Source of the DNA: Raphanus sativus
Taxonomy: Eukaryota > Streptophyta > Magnoliopsida > Brassicales > Brassicaceae
Reading direction: 5' to 3'
Assembly (NCBI RefSeq): GCF_000801105.2
Contig: NC_079516.1
Span: 5,270,001 to 5,334,000, forward strand
Length of the DNA: 64,000 nucleotides
Below are positions 1 to 15,942 of the stretch, piece by piece (within the stretch, counting starts at the first letter, position 1; each line of letters begins with the position of its first letter). Made by a program: the position numbers and the translations under genes. The notes beneath the pieces were generated by a model that was not told where the DNA came from, made no database searches, and saw only the letters and a list, made by a program, of their open reading frames with translations.

Positions 1-1180
1 ATGCGACATGCGACTGGTCGCATATTGTATATGTCGAAAGTCGTAAATCGTGCTACAGGTAAACGAAGAAGGTCAAGTAAATAAAGAATACCACTACTAT
101 ACAAATATACAAATATCCATATAATAATTGTTTTTGTGGAAAATTTCATTCTTGAGTAATTGCTTTCCACCGTAAAAAAATAATAATTTAGATTTGTTTT
201 ACAAGTCACTATTTAGACAAACAATTAGAGAAAAAGGTCAAATAAATATTGAACTTACACACTTTACCAAGAAAAACACACTCTTCACTATTCCAAAAAT
301 ATATGAACTTGTGTTGACCAAACCAATTATGTATAACTTTAGTTAACATTAGTTTCACATAATCAAGGTTTATTTGAGTAGAAATTAAAACAATTTTTTA
401 CAAAAATTAAAAAATTAAAAAAGTTCACAATAAAATATTAAAATTACACATTTTTGCTACGAATACTAACATTTCATTGATACAATAATATAAACTTATT
501 TTGGTTAAAACAAATTATATATAAATCAAGAATCCAATCCGAACAAAAAATAAGTTTATAATTTTTGGATCAGTGAGAAGTTCATGCATTTTAGTAAAAT
601 GTGTAAATTTAATATTCTTTCGGTGATTTTTTTAGTTTTTTTTAACAAAACAAGATTGTTTTGATTTCCGCTAAAAATAAACGTCAATTAAGTAAAATTA
701 TTTTTGACTAAAATTAAATCTAATTTGGCCACATAAGTTTGTATGTTTTTTAGATTAATAAAAAGTTCTTAAATTTTTTGACAAAAGTTTGTAAATTCAG
801 TATTACCAATTTCTCAAATGAATATGATTGGTAACAACATAAATATGACAATGGAAAATAAATTCTTGTAACAGAATAACATATACATATCAAAAAATTT
901 AGCAAAGTAATGACAAATGATTTAACATAAATTTCGATATATTCATGTGATTAGAAATAATATGTTAGAATCTATTTATTTTATTAGTTGTCATTTATAA
1001 AATAAAACAACATGTTAAATGGTTTTGTGTACAAAGCTCAGGCAAAAAAAGGCTTTTGTTGTGAAATAAGATGAGGTATATATAAACTATATGTAGTGTT
1101 TATTAATATAATATATATGTAACTTTGTGTGTGTGTAATAAAGAGAGAGATGTAGAAGTGTCGTGAGTGAAAAGAGAGAT
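1..1180. other. AT-rich intergenic DNA, no gene seen
   Basis: No supported coding region. Positions about 85-170 (AATACCACTACTAT ... CTTGAGTAATTGCTTTC) are similar to 16387-16470, so this edge is a diverged duplicate of sequence downstream of the intact TPS. The rest is AT-rich and unassigned. Confidence 0.5.
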
Positions 1181-1246
1181 TATGAGATTATGTGCAGGTT
1201 TAGGCACGGATCGTTATGAGATTATGTGCAGGTTTAGGCACGGATC
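1181..1246. repeat. 32-bp tandem duplication
   Basis: The block TTATGAGATTATGTGCAGGT followed by TTAGGCACGGATCG occurs twice in direct succession with no visible difference. It is a recent local duplication. Confidence 0.85.
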
Positions 1247-1257
1247 GAATATTAATA

Positions 1258-1450
1258 AATTTTTTACTATTTATTATTATTTTTTTCTTTTTTGCTTAAA
1301 AGATGTTAAATCCGGGTTAATGATGACACAAGCCTAACTCCCGGATGGAGGTACAGCCCACGGATAGACCCTTTCCTGGGCATTCAAATGAGTCGAAAGC
1401 AATGGACCCATATCCATGTGGCCAGTGGGAATCGAACCCGGGACCGTATT
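1258..1450 (-). mobile_element. tRNA-derived SINE-like element
   Basis: On the minus strand a Pol III B-box-like GGTTCGATTCC lies at 1427-1445 (read on the plus strand as GGAATCGAACC). The T-rich run at 1260-1300 would be its poly(A) tail. No clear target-site duplication was found, so boundaries are approximate. Confidence 0.5.
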
Positions 1451-2088
1451 TAGGAAATATCTAATGTTTTATTTTATTTGCTTTGAAAAACAAGAATATT
1501 CAATTTTTCGGATATAAGAAAAAGAGAGAATTGTGTGTGTAAGCGACGCGAATAGTAAGAGAAAGAGTGACTAAGGGAGTTCTATTGGCACTAGACTAAC
1601 CAAGACTTTAATTAACAAAGTATATTTGATTTTCTTTAGAAACCTACTAAGGGGGTTTTATTGGGAGAGTGATTTATATAGATTGTGTGGATTTCATAAG
1701 TTACAGATTTTTAAAAAGTTGTAATATTTCCGTGGACTTTTAAGTTTTTAACAAATATGCGTATCCTTGCAACTTTTATAGATTCTCACGGATTTTCGTA
1801 GATTCATATTAACGTCTAATCTATTAATTTAGGGACTATCTACTATTTGAAGTTCTCATTTAAATTTTGGACTCTTTCATAGTTGTTGCTAGAATATATC
1901 ATGCCTCCTATACAATGCAACCTACCAACTTAAATTAAACCAAACCTTAACCAACATAGATTAGTTAAACCTAACCAGTAACACTTTTATAATATTTTTG
2001 GTTAATTTCTTAATATAATTAGATCATATAAAACTGAACCACTCTTAAATCAACGAGTTCCATATCATTCCAGACATAAGATAAAAAA

Positions 2089-3355
2089 CTAGATCTTGAC
2101 CCGTGCGACCGCACAGGTATTAATTTTCAGTTTTAGTTTTTATTTATTTATACTAAATAGTATATTTATAATATTTGATCGTTTTATATTGACTAAGTTA
2201 GGGATGAGTATTTGGGTATCCACTCAAATTCGGTTAAAATCTATTCGGGTTTGAGATTTTGAGTTTAAAAATTTAACTCTATTCGGGTATTTATAAACTT
2301 CGGTTCCGGTTTGATTTGGATCTTTGCGGGTTTGATAACCCGTTTAAACTATTTTTAAATTTTTTAAATTTATATATCTTTAAATATCTTTAAATCTAAA
2401 AAAATATAACATGTAAATTTGAGTAATGTAAGCTAAAGTACCTAAATTAAAAATTAAAATAGGTTTAACTTGAATATTTGGATGAAAAATAAATATATAT
2501 TTTAAGTATTTTTGGTGTTTTGATTATTTTTATCTACTTTAGATGTTTACTTTTGACTATTTTTATATTTCAAATATTTAAACAACTTAAAATAACTTAT
2601 ATCTTGGATATTAACTCGAAAAATAGCTAACATATTGAAGTATATAAATATGATTTAAATACATTCGAATATCCAATATTTTGTTCAGATAAGGTTTAGT
2701 TATGGTTCTCTAGATACCAAAATGGTAAATCCGTTTGGATATTATCTAGTTTCGGTTCAAATTTGGTAATACTTTTTCGTTTAGATTTGTTCAATGAAGA
2801 ATTGATATTATAATTTCCATGAATTGTTTGTTCAATAAAAATATACTTTTTTGAATTTGATACTGATTTAATTGAGAAGTTAATGAAGTGTATTTAATTC
2901 AAATTTAATTTTAGAAAACACATTAATATAAGTGGAAAAGACAAAGCATTAAAATAGGAAGTATTATTTAATTGTGTATTTAATTCAAATTTAATTTTGG
3001 AAAACACATTAAATAAAGTGGAAAAGACAGTATTAAAATAGGAAATAATATTTAATGTCAGTGGCATGAAAGTGTAAATAACACTGAAAACTAAGGGTTA
3101 ATTCATATGTGTATTTAATTCAAATTTAATTTTAGAAAACACATTAATGTAAGTGGAAAAGATAAAGAATTAAAATAGGAAGTATTATTTAATTGTGTAT
3201 TTAATTCAAATTTAATTTTGGAAAACACATTAATCAAAGTGGAAAAGACAGTATTAAAATAGAAAATAATATTTAATGTCAGTGGCATAGAAGTGTAAAT
3301 AACACTGAAAACTAAGGGTTAATCCATATGTGTACTTCTGTTTTAATAAAGTAGA
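2089..3355 (-). mobile_element. Nested Helitron (1267 bp), minus orientation
   Basis: On the minus strand it begins TCTACTTTATTAAAACAGAAG (3355 leftwards). It ends with a hairpin CCTGTGCGGTCGCACGGG and then CTAG at 2092-2089. It sits between host A (2088) and T (3356), the expected A^T target. The unfilled sequence is preserved in the inverted copy near 19222 (AGAAAAAA joined to TATCCG when reverse-complemented), which proves precise insertion without target duplication. Non-autonomous. Confidence 0.93.
2888..3330. repeat. 221-bp direct repeat inside the nested Helitron
   Basis: Two tandem units with period about 221 bp (GTGTATTTAATTC at 2888 and 3109). Each unit contains the motif twice, so four related sub-units lie next to the Helitron 5' end. 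Confidence 0.8.
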
Positions 3356-4002
3356 TATCCGACTCATTTACAACGTAAGCATACAAAGACCGTGTATGCT
3401 TATGCTCACTGATCTTCCAAAAACCAAATAATTGTGGCATAGACCAACATAGGCTCATGTTCGTATCACTAACTTTACTTCTATATATTTACTCTTCACC
3501 TACATCATATCACAACATATACACAGTTATGCAAGAACATGATTTTTTTGTTCAAACAACCAAATAATGGTGACATATGTTAGTAGATTTTTTAAATATG
3601 TTTTTTTATATATTACATTTTACGAGACTATGTGTATAAGTTTTTTTTTGAAAAAGGCATAACTATGTGTATAAGTTAAAAGGTAAAAGGTGTGACAAGG
3701 CAAATTATTATACTAAAAATGAAAGAAGATTAAATAAAAACTAATAACAAGTACAAAACAAATTATAACACTATTAAATTCTATATATATTTAATAAAAT
3801 ATTATATATATGTCTAATATGTATATATATATAAATGTTACACAAAATATATATAATATTATATACACATATTATATATACCATATATTATTAATTGAAA
3901 TTTGACAAATCAATTTCTGCCCTTTAGGGCGGATCCTAATCTAGTTTAGTTATTATTTATGTAACATAATTATATAAGAATAGATTTGACCAGAACAAAA
4001 TA

Positions 4003-4198
4003 CAGTGAAACCTACATAAATTAATAATGTTGGGACTACACCAAAACTATAATTTGTTTATTAATTTATAGAAATTCTTAATTTATCGATATATTAATTA
4101 AACCAAAAACTCAATTTGAGACTATAAAATTATATCAATTTATAGATATTTTTAGTGTATATTAATTTATCGAATATTAATTTAAAGAGGTTATACTG
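4003..4198. mobile_element. Emigrant-like MITE (pogo/mariner type)
   Basis: Terminal inverted repeats CAGTGAAACCTACATAAATT and, on the other end, TTAAAGAGGTTATACTG resemble the Emigrant consensus (CAGTAAAACCTCTATAAATT). A TA duplication flanks both sides (4001-4002, 4199-4200). It is 196 bp and has no coding capacity. Confidence 0.8.
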
Positions 4199-4199
4199 T

Positions 4200-5150
4200 A
4201 TAAAAATAGTTTTGTAAAAAATGAAGAATTCTAAGATTCTATTGTTATTGGTAATATGACTTCGAAATTTCTTAAAAGTCTTGTGTTATTTGTGTGATAA
4301 TTTTACAATTCCATATAAATCGTTTACTATTGGGGTGATGACTTTAATTCAATTTAAAACATTTTGTTATTCAAAACATTGAATATTTTCTGATTTTATA
4401 GTTCTATTAAATTATGATTTTATTGGAACAATGATTAATTTACATTTTAACTCAATGATCATAGTTTTCAAAACACTACAATAAATTCTTGTATTCTCAA
4501 AGTTGAGATGACAAAAACAATTTCTCTTCATCAAACATGCATATTTGATACGTGAGAGACTTTTTTTCAGTTTCACATTTTCAAAGACAATTAAAATACT
4601 ATGAAAAAGAGATTATTATTATCCAAATATTATTCATAAAAAAACTATGAAAGATATTCCACAGTCATTCTGACACATCAAAATAACGAATCCAGAAAAA
4701 CGACACCATAACACATGAGAAGTGAGTTACGAATCCAGAAAATATATAAACAATGGTAGCCAAAAGTTAATATGAATCTCAATAAAGCATCAACAATCAA
4801 ACAGAAAATATATGGATTCTATAAATATAGGAAGACATATTGTGAGTCAATGAAAAAACCTCTTACAAAAATTAAAATCCATCAATTTTGAAATCATGGT
4901 GAAGTAACTTTCCAACGTAGATATAATTTTCAAAGTAATGATTGATAAGTTTAAATGTGAAAAAAGATCAATAATGCAAAAGTTTAATAGACTTGCAAAA
5001 TCTAAAAATACTCAACTTTTTGAATGACAAAACTTTTTAAAATGAATTACATAATCATTGGCCCAATAATTTTTAAATTATTCGAATATTTATAAATTAA
5101 TCTCCCACTAACCATCCTGAATTAATATATTTAGAAAAAAAATCTCCACT
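4200..5150. other. Intergenic, nothing recognised
   Basis: AT-rich sequence with stop codons in all frames. I see no gene, RNA or element ends here. Confidence 0.5.
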
Positions 5151-5165
5151 AAACCCCTCTCCACT

Positions 5166-5451
5166 CAATTGCTTCTACACCCGGAGGTCTGGGGTTCAAA
5201 CCCCAGAAAATACCAAATTATGCAGATTATGGAGAAACAGGTTACAGGAGATCTTCAGCTTGGTGCAGGGCGTACCATCGAACATGGATCTCATAGGACG
5301 GCTCAGAGTGGTGTGGCTCAGAGTGGTGCAATCAGGCGGATATTCTCACATGGTGGTAGAATTATCGGCTATAAAATCGTCTTTGTAATATTCACATCAT
5401 TGTAATAGCATAATTAATCGATAATAATCGATCCAGACGTTAGAAAAAAAA
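5166..5451 (+). mobile_element. tRNA-derived SINE in the TPS pseudogene promoter
   Basis: A B box (GGTTCAAACCCC) lies at about 5195. The body resembles Brassicaceae SINEs and ends in an A-rich tail. The flanking duplication ACCCCTCTCCACT occurs at about 5153-5165 and again at 5452-5465. The promoter of the downstream TPS (32433 onward) reads straight through CCTCTCCACTTGAATCCGG and so is the empty site. The insertion is about 105 bp upstream of the pseudogene start codon. Confidence 0.82.
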
Positions 5452-5477
5452 ACCCCCTCTCCACTTGATTCCGGTTC

Positions 5478-5484
5478 TATTTAA
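5478..5484 (+). promoter_or_regulatory. TATA-like box of TPS pseudogene 1
   Basis: TATTTAA lies about 90 bp before the start codon, within a leader shared with the TPS at 32551 (TCCGGTTCTATTTAA, then AAGTAAAACAAG). Confidence 0.6.
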
Positions 5485-5570
5485 GCAGAAGTGAGAAGTA
5501 AAACAAGACATCCTACCACAAACAAAGTAGAGACATTCTCGTGTTTATCTTCCTGTGACAGTGTCTAAAA

Positions 5571-7316
<1,746 letters not shown>

Positions 7317-8106
7317 TTGTCCATATTACTAAACACTTTATTATTTTTTGCTTTCCATATATACCAAAGGATCCATGCAAACTGATGATCTTCCATTGCC
7401 GGTTGCACTTTCCAAAATAAATAATCCATATTTGTAAACAAAGCATGTGTTGGAAAACAGGCTGGGTTTGTTGGGATTTTCGACAACGCCCATATCTGAA
7501 TTGCCGGTGGACACTCGAAGAAAACATGATTTATTGATTCTTCGGGTGCCCCACACCTGTCACCAATGATATCTCCCTTCAGTCCTCGTGCCTTTAGATT
7601 TTTTTTTACCGCTATACATCCTGAAAGTAATTGCCATAAGAAATGTTTCATCTTCGGTGGACACTTTATTTTCCAGCAAAACGCCTTCAAAGAAGAGATC
7701 GAAGGACCATATACTTGTAGTGTTTTATCTCTGTCCGGATAAACCCGTTCAATTTGATAACCAGATTTAACCGTGTACTTTTCATTCATTGTAAAATGCC
7801 AACCATCCCTATCATCCAATCTTGATCTGCTCAGTGGCAAACTCTCGATTATTTTTGCATCAAGTGGATCGACCAATGTCCGTATAGCCTGAATATTCCA
7901 AGTTCTCGATGTTGCATCAATAAGAGCATCCACCATGAGATCTGGATAAAGAGAATGATTATTTTTATTTGCTGGTCTCGGGCGAGTGGATGGAAGCCAC
8001 GGATCATTCCATACTGAAATAGAAGATCCCGTTCCCACCCTTTTGATTAGTCCTTTGCTAACCAGAGATCTAGCAGAGACAATACTACGCCATCCATAGG
8101 ACGCCG
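7317..8106 (-). mobile_element. LINE fragment (reverse-transcriptase zinc-binding region)
   Basis: The minus strand encodes an open stretch (best part 8038-7289) with the C-terminal region of plant L1 LINE pol: WRSIVSARSLVSKGLIKRVG, then the VWNDPWLP motif, then a zinc-binding (zf-RVT) core with C-x-C/H spacing (RCGAPEESINHVFFECP), and finally WILWYIWKAKNNKVF. The catalytic RT domain and 5' part are absent. It abuts intron 5 of the TPS pseudogene on the left and TPS 3' flank-like sequence on the right, so its arrival accompanied loss of exons 6-7. Confidence 0.85.
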
Positions 8107-8510
8107 AGTACCCTAAATACCCTAAATCTCTAATTAAGATAACCCTTCCGACCGAGTTTAAAGGTTGTACTTAATCTTACCCGACCGAGTATAAAATTCG
8201 TAATTAACTCGTTGAGTATAACTATTTTAAAGTTTCGAAATTTCTGGCCGATAAAAGCCATCATCTCCTACCCAACCAGGTATAAAAATCGTAATTAACT
8301 CGCTCGATCGAGTATAACTGTCTTAAATTTCTGAGATTTTTGGTCGATAATATCATCTCGAGGAGGATATTAGGGATATTAAATCCCACATCGAGCATTA
8401 TAAGAGACATTAAATAACATATAAAGGATTGTGGCCAATCAACTAATCACCAATTAATTTTAAGTTCGAAGCCCATAATAAATCTAGTGACATGTGTTAA
8501 ATAACAGTTT
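8107..8510. repeat. TRIM-like repeat, related to the 3' flank of the intact TPS
   Basis: Contains CCGACCGAGTTTAAAGGTTG, repeated (C)CGACC(G)AGTATAAA blocks and TTAAATCCCACATCGAGCAT. All recur in the same order at 14490-14910 downstream of the intact TPS. TTAAATCCCACATCG is typical of TRIM LTRs. The shared order suggests the duplicated TPS unit extends into its 3' flank, although independent TRIM insertions remain possible. Confidence 0.6.
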
Positions 8511-8725
8511 TTCAAAAAAAAAAAACCAAAAAAAATTTAAAAGTTAGTTTTCCTTTTTTCCAAAAAGTCTTAAATAAAAAAATGTAAATAAACAAATATT
8601 TCCATATAAATAATTATTTAATAATAATTTTTAAAAATGGGTTTAAAATAATTATAAGATACAGAAAAATTTGTAAGATAATTTTGTTACAGATTAAAAT
8701 ATTTTAAAAATATTTTTTTTTCTTA

Positions 8726-10760
8726 TCTATACTATTATATAAAGCTTGATTCTTAAAAAAATTCAAGATCACGACATGGAAATTATATATTTAGATATAC
8801 CATGTGTTAAATAACAATTTTCCTTTTTTAAAAATTAAGACAAAAAGTCTTAGACAAGTTTGGCTCTTAAACAAGTTTCCTTTTTTAATAAGTCTTAAAA
8901 AATTAAGCCAAACAAGTTTTCAAGATCACGACACATGACAATTATATATTTAGATATAATATATGTTAAATAACAATTTTCCTTTTAAAAAATTAAGCCA
9001 AAAAGTCTTAAACTTAATTTCCTTTTTTTTTTAAAGTCTTAAACAAATTTAGTTCTTTAAAGTTAATAATTAACAAGATCGACATATGTCAAAATATATA
9101 TTTATGATTGTGACATGGGTTAAATAACAATTTTCTTTTTAAAAAAATAAACCAAAAGAATTTTAAAAGTTAGTTTTCCTTTTTCTCAAAGAGTCTTAAA
9201 TTAAAAAAACTGTAAGGAAACAAATATTTCAAGTTAGTAATTAATAAGATTGCGACACATACCAATTATATATTTAGGATTGTGACATGTGTTAAATAAC
9301 AATTTTTTTAAGAAATAAACCAAAAGAATTTTAAAAGTTAGTTTTCTTTTTTTTCAAAAAGTCTTAAATAAAAAGCCGTAAAGAAACAAATATTTCCATA
9401 TAAATATTATTTAGTAATATCTTTTTTAAAAGTGGGTTTAAAATAATTATATAAGATACAAAAAATGTTGTAAGATAATTTTGTTACAGATTAAAATATT
9501 TTTAAAATATTATTTTCTTATAAATTTATTATATAAAGCTTGATTCTTCAAAGTTTCAAGATCACAACATATGGAAACTATATATTTTGATATAACATGT
9601 GTTTAATAAAAGATTTCTTTTTAAAAAAATTAAGCCAAAATAATTTTAAAACTTAGTTTCCTTTTTTCAAACGTGAGTTTAGGATAATTATAAGATAAAA
9701 AATATTGTACGATAATTTTGTTACAAATTAAAATATATTTTTCTTATAAATATTTAATAGTATTTTTCATGTTAAAAATATTAAATCAAAGAGAACAGTA
9801 GAAAATCGTATAGGTTAAACAAAAAAGTATTGGGTTAAAAATTTATAAAACCTATAAATTTGTTTTAATTATAATATTCATTTTTTAAAGAACCTTATTT
9901 TCAAGGTCGAATAAAATATATGGATTTAAGATAATTACAAAATCAGTAAACATTGGTTTAAAACGAAGAATTTTATTAGTAACAAAAATAATTAAAAGAT
10001 GAACTTTTTGTTATATAAAATTTGTTACCCAAAGGTCCTAATAAGCATAATCATGACACATGATAATTCTATATTTAAAATTATCATATGTGTTAACTAA
10101 CAATTTTTAAAAAACTTAAACCAAGAGAATTTAAATAGTTTGTTTTTTAAAAGTCGTAAACAAAAAAAAATCTGAAAATAAAAAAATATATTTATATATA
10201 AATAATAATTAATAATTATTTTTTAAAACATGGGTTTAAGATAATTACAAAATACAAAATATCATTAAAAGTTGGTTATAGTAATTGTTTCTTAAATGTT
10301 AATATTTGATAGTTTTTAGTTTTATGTTAGTAAAATTTGTTTTTGTTATTAACTTAGTATATATTTTTTTAATTATGATATATATTAGAACAAGTCACAT
10401 TTTTAAATATATAACTGTCATTTGTAGTCATCATATTAATTATCAACTTTGAAGAACCAAACAATTTTTAAGAAAAAAATATTAAACAAAAATAAATTAT
10501 AAAATGCAACAAGTATAAATAAAAATCATGAATAAAAACTATCTTTTAAATAAATAAATAAAATTCATCTATGTACCATGATTATAAAATACAAGTTTTG
10601 ACTTGAAATTATGTATGAAAATAATTTTCAAAATATAAAATAAATCTCTCAAAAATATGCAAATCAATCATAAAATTATAATTAAATGATTATTATTTTA
10701 TGGTCTTTATTAAATTAAACATCAAATAAAACCGTTGCAACGCAAGAGGCTCATATCTAA
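8726..10760 (+). mobile_element. Helitron, AT-rich with internal repeats
   Basis: Starts TCTATACTATTATATAAAGC after A (8725). Ends with a weak hairpin (CCGTTGCAACG) and CTAA (fits CTRR) before T (10761). The interior has at least six diverged copies of a unit containing GAT(C)ACGACA...TATATTTAG...GTTAAATAACAATTTTC, near 8768, 8925, 9077, 9248, 9560 and 10050. No coding capacity. Confidence 0.6.
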
Positions 10761-10779
10761 TATTTTTATAAAGAGAAGT

Positions 10780-11460
10780 TTGAAACTATTTATTTTCTTG
10801 TTACGGCTAGAGTTTTCAACGAATCAAGAAGACTTTGATCCTAGGTATTCTCAGACTAAATAAGATTCATTGTATTATTGTAGCTTCCGCTACATCAGTT
10901 TGGTATCAGAACCTTGTGTTTTGGTTTCTTAATCAAAAATCAATTCAGTATCATGTAGAATTTGTTCGTGCAAAGCGAAGAAATTGTTTTCAGAAAAATT
11001 ATTGGTCCTGCCATCTATGATCGATATGGTGACGACATGATAATAATCAAGACAGTCGATTTGGTATCACGTGGCTACTCTTTCATCAATCCTTGCAGTG
11101 AATTTCTTCTTCAAAAGATACTGGTTTCTCTCGTCGATGACAGCCGTTTGGAACTAGGAAATTTACGTTTTGAAGATTATAGTGCTAATTGGGCTTTTGA
11201 GAAAATTAGCCTAATAAAATCTTCAAAAGGTGGTCAGCAGCGTAACGAGGAAGATCATAAGGATTTAAATTCATTCAATCTCATGTTGACGTTGTTGAAG
11301 CTGGGACATAATTTTATTTTCTTATTTGGAAAATATTATCAATGGAAGAGAAGAAAAAAAGACAAGACGAGGACAAAGTTAAGATTCGCGGACGAATCTT
11401 TTCTAATCCAGAGAGAATGGTGTAATGATTTGACTTTGAAGTTCTAATGATTTGACTTTG
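10780..11460 (+). mobile_element. LTR-retrotransposon remnant
   Basis: TGGTATCAGAACC at 10901-10913 matches the usual plant primer binding site (complement of initiator tRNA-Met) and follows a likely LTR end near 10893. An open frame at 10962-11447 has no recognised domain. Its end (RFADESFLIQREWCND) weakly recalls the C-terminus of Ty3/gypsy polyproteins. Protease, RT and integrase are absent. It is a degraded internal-deletion remnant lying upstream of the intact TPS. Confidence 0.5.
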
Positions 11461-11883
11461 AAGTTAACTTCTAAATCCGTTTTTCACTTGTGAGAAATTT
11501 GGTTTTTGCATCTTCGCCGTCATCTTTATCTTATTTATTGATCACAGACTATTGATATTTTCCTTTTACATAAATACAAAAGACCTCGTCAAGTCACTTA
11601 CTCTACACCTCTACTTTTCTTCTTGGCATTCATTTTGCTGTCTTGACTAGGACATGTGTTCAAAAGTTTTTAGTACGAGAAACGTAATCTACCATACAGA
11701 TTCCGAAGCAGTCGTTAGTTGACTTTTATGTCATATTCAATGTGGGTCTACACTCTACAGCCAGAGAGTAAGAGAGAGATACTAATTGTTAACCAATGGA
11801 ACAGATAAGTAAAACAAGACATCCTACCACAAGAACAGAGTAGAGGCATTCTCGTGTCTATCTTCCTGTGACAGTCTCTAAAA

Positions 11884-14233
<2,350 letters not shown>

Positions 14234-14339
14234 GAGTGAACTAAGGAGATATATAATCACTCTATTATCTTCAACATTTCTTTCCTTAGTTCTTTGTATT
14301 TCATGTGCACTGAGAACTACTCGTGCCCTCTATCATAGT

Positions 14340-14930
14340 TTTTGGTTTGTTTTTATTAAGGATATCATATTTCACATCAAAAAATTTAAGGGACATTAAC
14401 TACTATATAATGGGTCAAGATCAATCCACTAATCACTAAATTTATTTTAAGTTGAAAATTCATAATAAACATGAATCTAATATGGTATTAGAGTTCATAT
14501 CCTAAATACCCTAAACCCTTAATTAAAATAACTTTTCCGACCGGGTTTAAAGGTTGTACTTAATCCTACCCGACCGGGTATAAAGTTCGTAATTAACTTG
14601 TTGAGTATAACTATCTTAAAGTTCCAAAATTTCTGGCCGATAAAAGTCATCATCTCCTACCCGACCGGGTATAAAGGTCGTAATTAACTCGCTCGACCGA
14701 GTATAACCGTCTTATAGTTCTGAGATTTTGGCTGATAACATTATCTGGAAGAGGGGTATTAGAGATATTAAATCCCACATCGAACATTATAAGAGACATT
14801 AAATAATATATAAAGGGTTATAGCTAATCCACTAATCACCAATTGGTTTTAAGTTGGAAGCCCATAATAAACATGAATCTACCATGGTGTCAGAACGCAG
14901 ATCCTAAATACCCTAAACCCCTAATTAATA
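14340..14930. repeat. TRIM-like retrotransposon repeats
   Basis: Two direct copies of an LTR-like unit (ATTAAATCCCACATCGAACA in the better one, near 14765; a diverged one near 14365). Each is followed by a possible primer-binding site (ATGGTATTAGAG near 14483; ATGGTGTCAGAACG near 14883). Between them lie repeated CCGACCGGGTATAAAG blocks. No coding region, consistent with a TRIM. Confidence 0.55.
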
Positions 14931-15388
14931 TAACCTTATTTTAGTTTTATTTGTAAACATTTAAATTTTGATTTTAAATTAATGAATAAAATTCGAAATC
15001 TTATTTTTGTTGTCAAATGTATTTGATTTTGGATGTGTATAAGATAATTTCTCATTCAAACTATTATTTTTATTCAATGGTTTAATATGTTTTATAATAT
15101 GGGAATATAATAATTATTAATAAAACAACTAGATTTTGATCATAGATGTAAAACCATTAAAGGACTAATTCTAAGGTGAAATAAAGTATATATTAAATTC
15201 TGTCTTTTAAACGTCAGAGATCGTGTTGAACTTAAGTATATATTTGTATCCAACTCGTGTTGATAGATGCTAGTTTTAGTAACTAGTCTTCTCACAGATG
15301 ATCATTGCATTATCTAAAGAATATATAATTAACATATATGAAACAGCCTTTTGTTATATTATTATGATGACTTCACGAAACCAATCAA
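14931..15388. other. Intergenic, AT-rich
   Basis: No gene or element ends recognised. It contains the presumed 3' end of the minus-strand gene that stops at 15389. Confidence 0.4.
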
Positions 15389-15853
15389 TCAATACATAAC
15401 TACATCATTACTCTCTTGCCACAGAGAAAGAGTTGGTTCGTCCTCAAATGTAAGTCCATAGTTAATATGAGAATAATAGTCGCCACCTTCAATCTCAAGA
15501 ACGCTACTATCTACACCATCCATGTAAGAAAGCTCCGTACACCAATTCATCATCTCGTCATCATTTTGCCACGAAACGACACCCATGTCGAAGTCGTTAA
15601 GCCACTCGAAATCATCTTCCAGACCGGGTTTTGTCTGTAGAAGATCATTCTCCCGAGATTCTATGGGCGAAGATGAACTCGAGTTGATCTCCACTTCTAA
15701 CGATTTAATCACGCGGTTTAGAGCCTCATCCTCCTCTTTGTTGATGCTACCATGATTATCGACAGGCGATTCTTCATCTAGAAACGACATGATCATAAGC
15801 TCGTTGTTGAAAATCTCCATTCCTTGATCCATACCATATTGAACAGACGCCAT
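15389..15853 (-). CDS. Small acidic protein of unknown function
   Basis: Single-exon frame of 154 residues, complete from ATG (15853) to stop, preceded by a good TATA box. The protein is strongly acidic and rich in Glu, Asp, Ser and Asn. It has a central polyserine run and repeated acidic-aromatic patches (DDFEWLNDFDMG, then DDEMMNWC, then GLTFEDEPTLSLW). There is no signal peptide, membrane segment or zinc motif. Such patches resemble transcriptional activation or protein-docking segments, but I do not recognise the family and assign no function. The biased composition, intact frame and promoter favour a real gene over chance. Confidence 0.7.
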   Translation of the reverse strand: MASVQYGMDQGMEIFNNELMIMSFLDEESPVDNHGSINKEEDEALNRVIKSLEVEINSSSSSPIESRENDLLQTKPGLEDDFEWLNDFDMGVVSWQNDDEMMNWCTELSYMDGVDSSVLEIEGGDYYSHINYGLTFEDEPTLSLWQESNDVVMY

Positions 15854-15933
15854 TTGTGAGAATGTGTAAAGAGTTAAGAGAAAAATATATTAAACTTAAA
15901 GAGAATGGATTATAACATGAGCTAAAGCTAAGC

Positions 15934-15942
15934 TCTTATATA
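15934..15942 (-). promoter_or_regulatory. TATA box of the acidic-protein gene
   Basis: CTATATAAG on the minus strand lies about 85 bp before the start codon at 15853, implying a leader of about 50 nt. Confidence 0.7.

Larger units (their letters stand above)
1815..3944 (+). mobile_element. Helitron, 863-bp family, carrying a nested Helitron
   Basis: It starts TCTAAT..TATTAATTTAGGG and ends with a short hairpin (GCCCTTTAGGGC) followed by CTAG at 3941-3944. Removing the nested element at 2089-3355 leaves exactly 863 bp. That equals the length of the inverted relative at 18623-19485, and both share the same ends and interior. No Rep/helicase coding region is present, so it is non-autonomous. 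Confidence 0.88.

Noticed and set aside
10962..11447. 161-codon frame as a host gene
   Set aside because: It follows a retrotransposon primer-binding site and LTR-like end and has no known domain. More likely it is element remnant.
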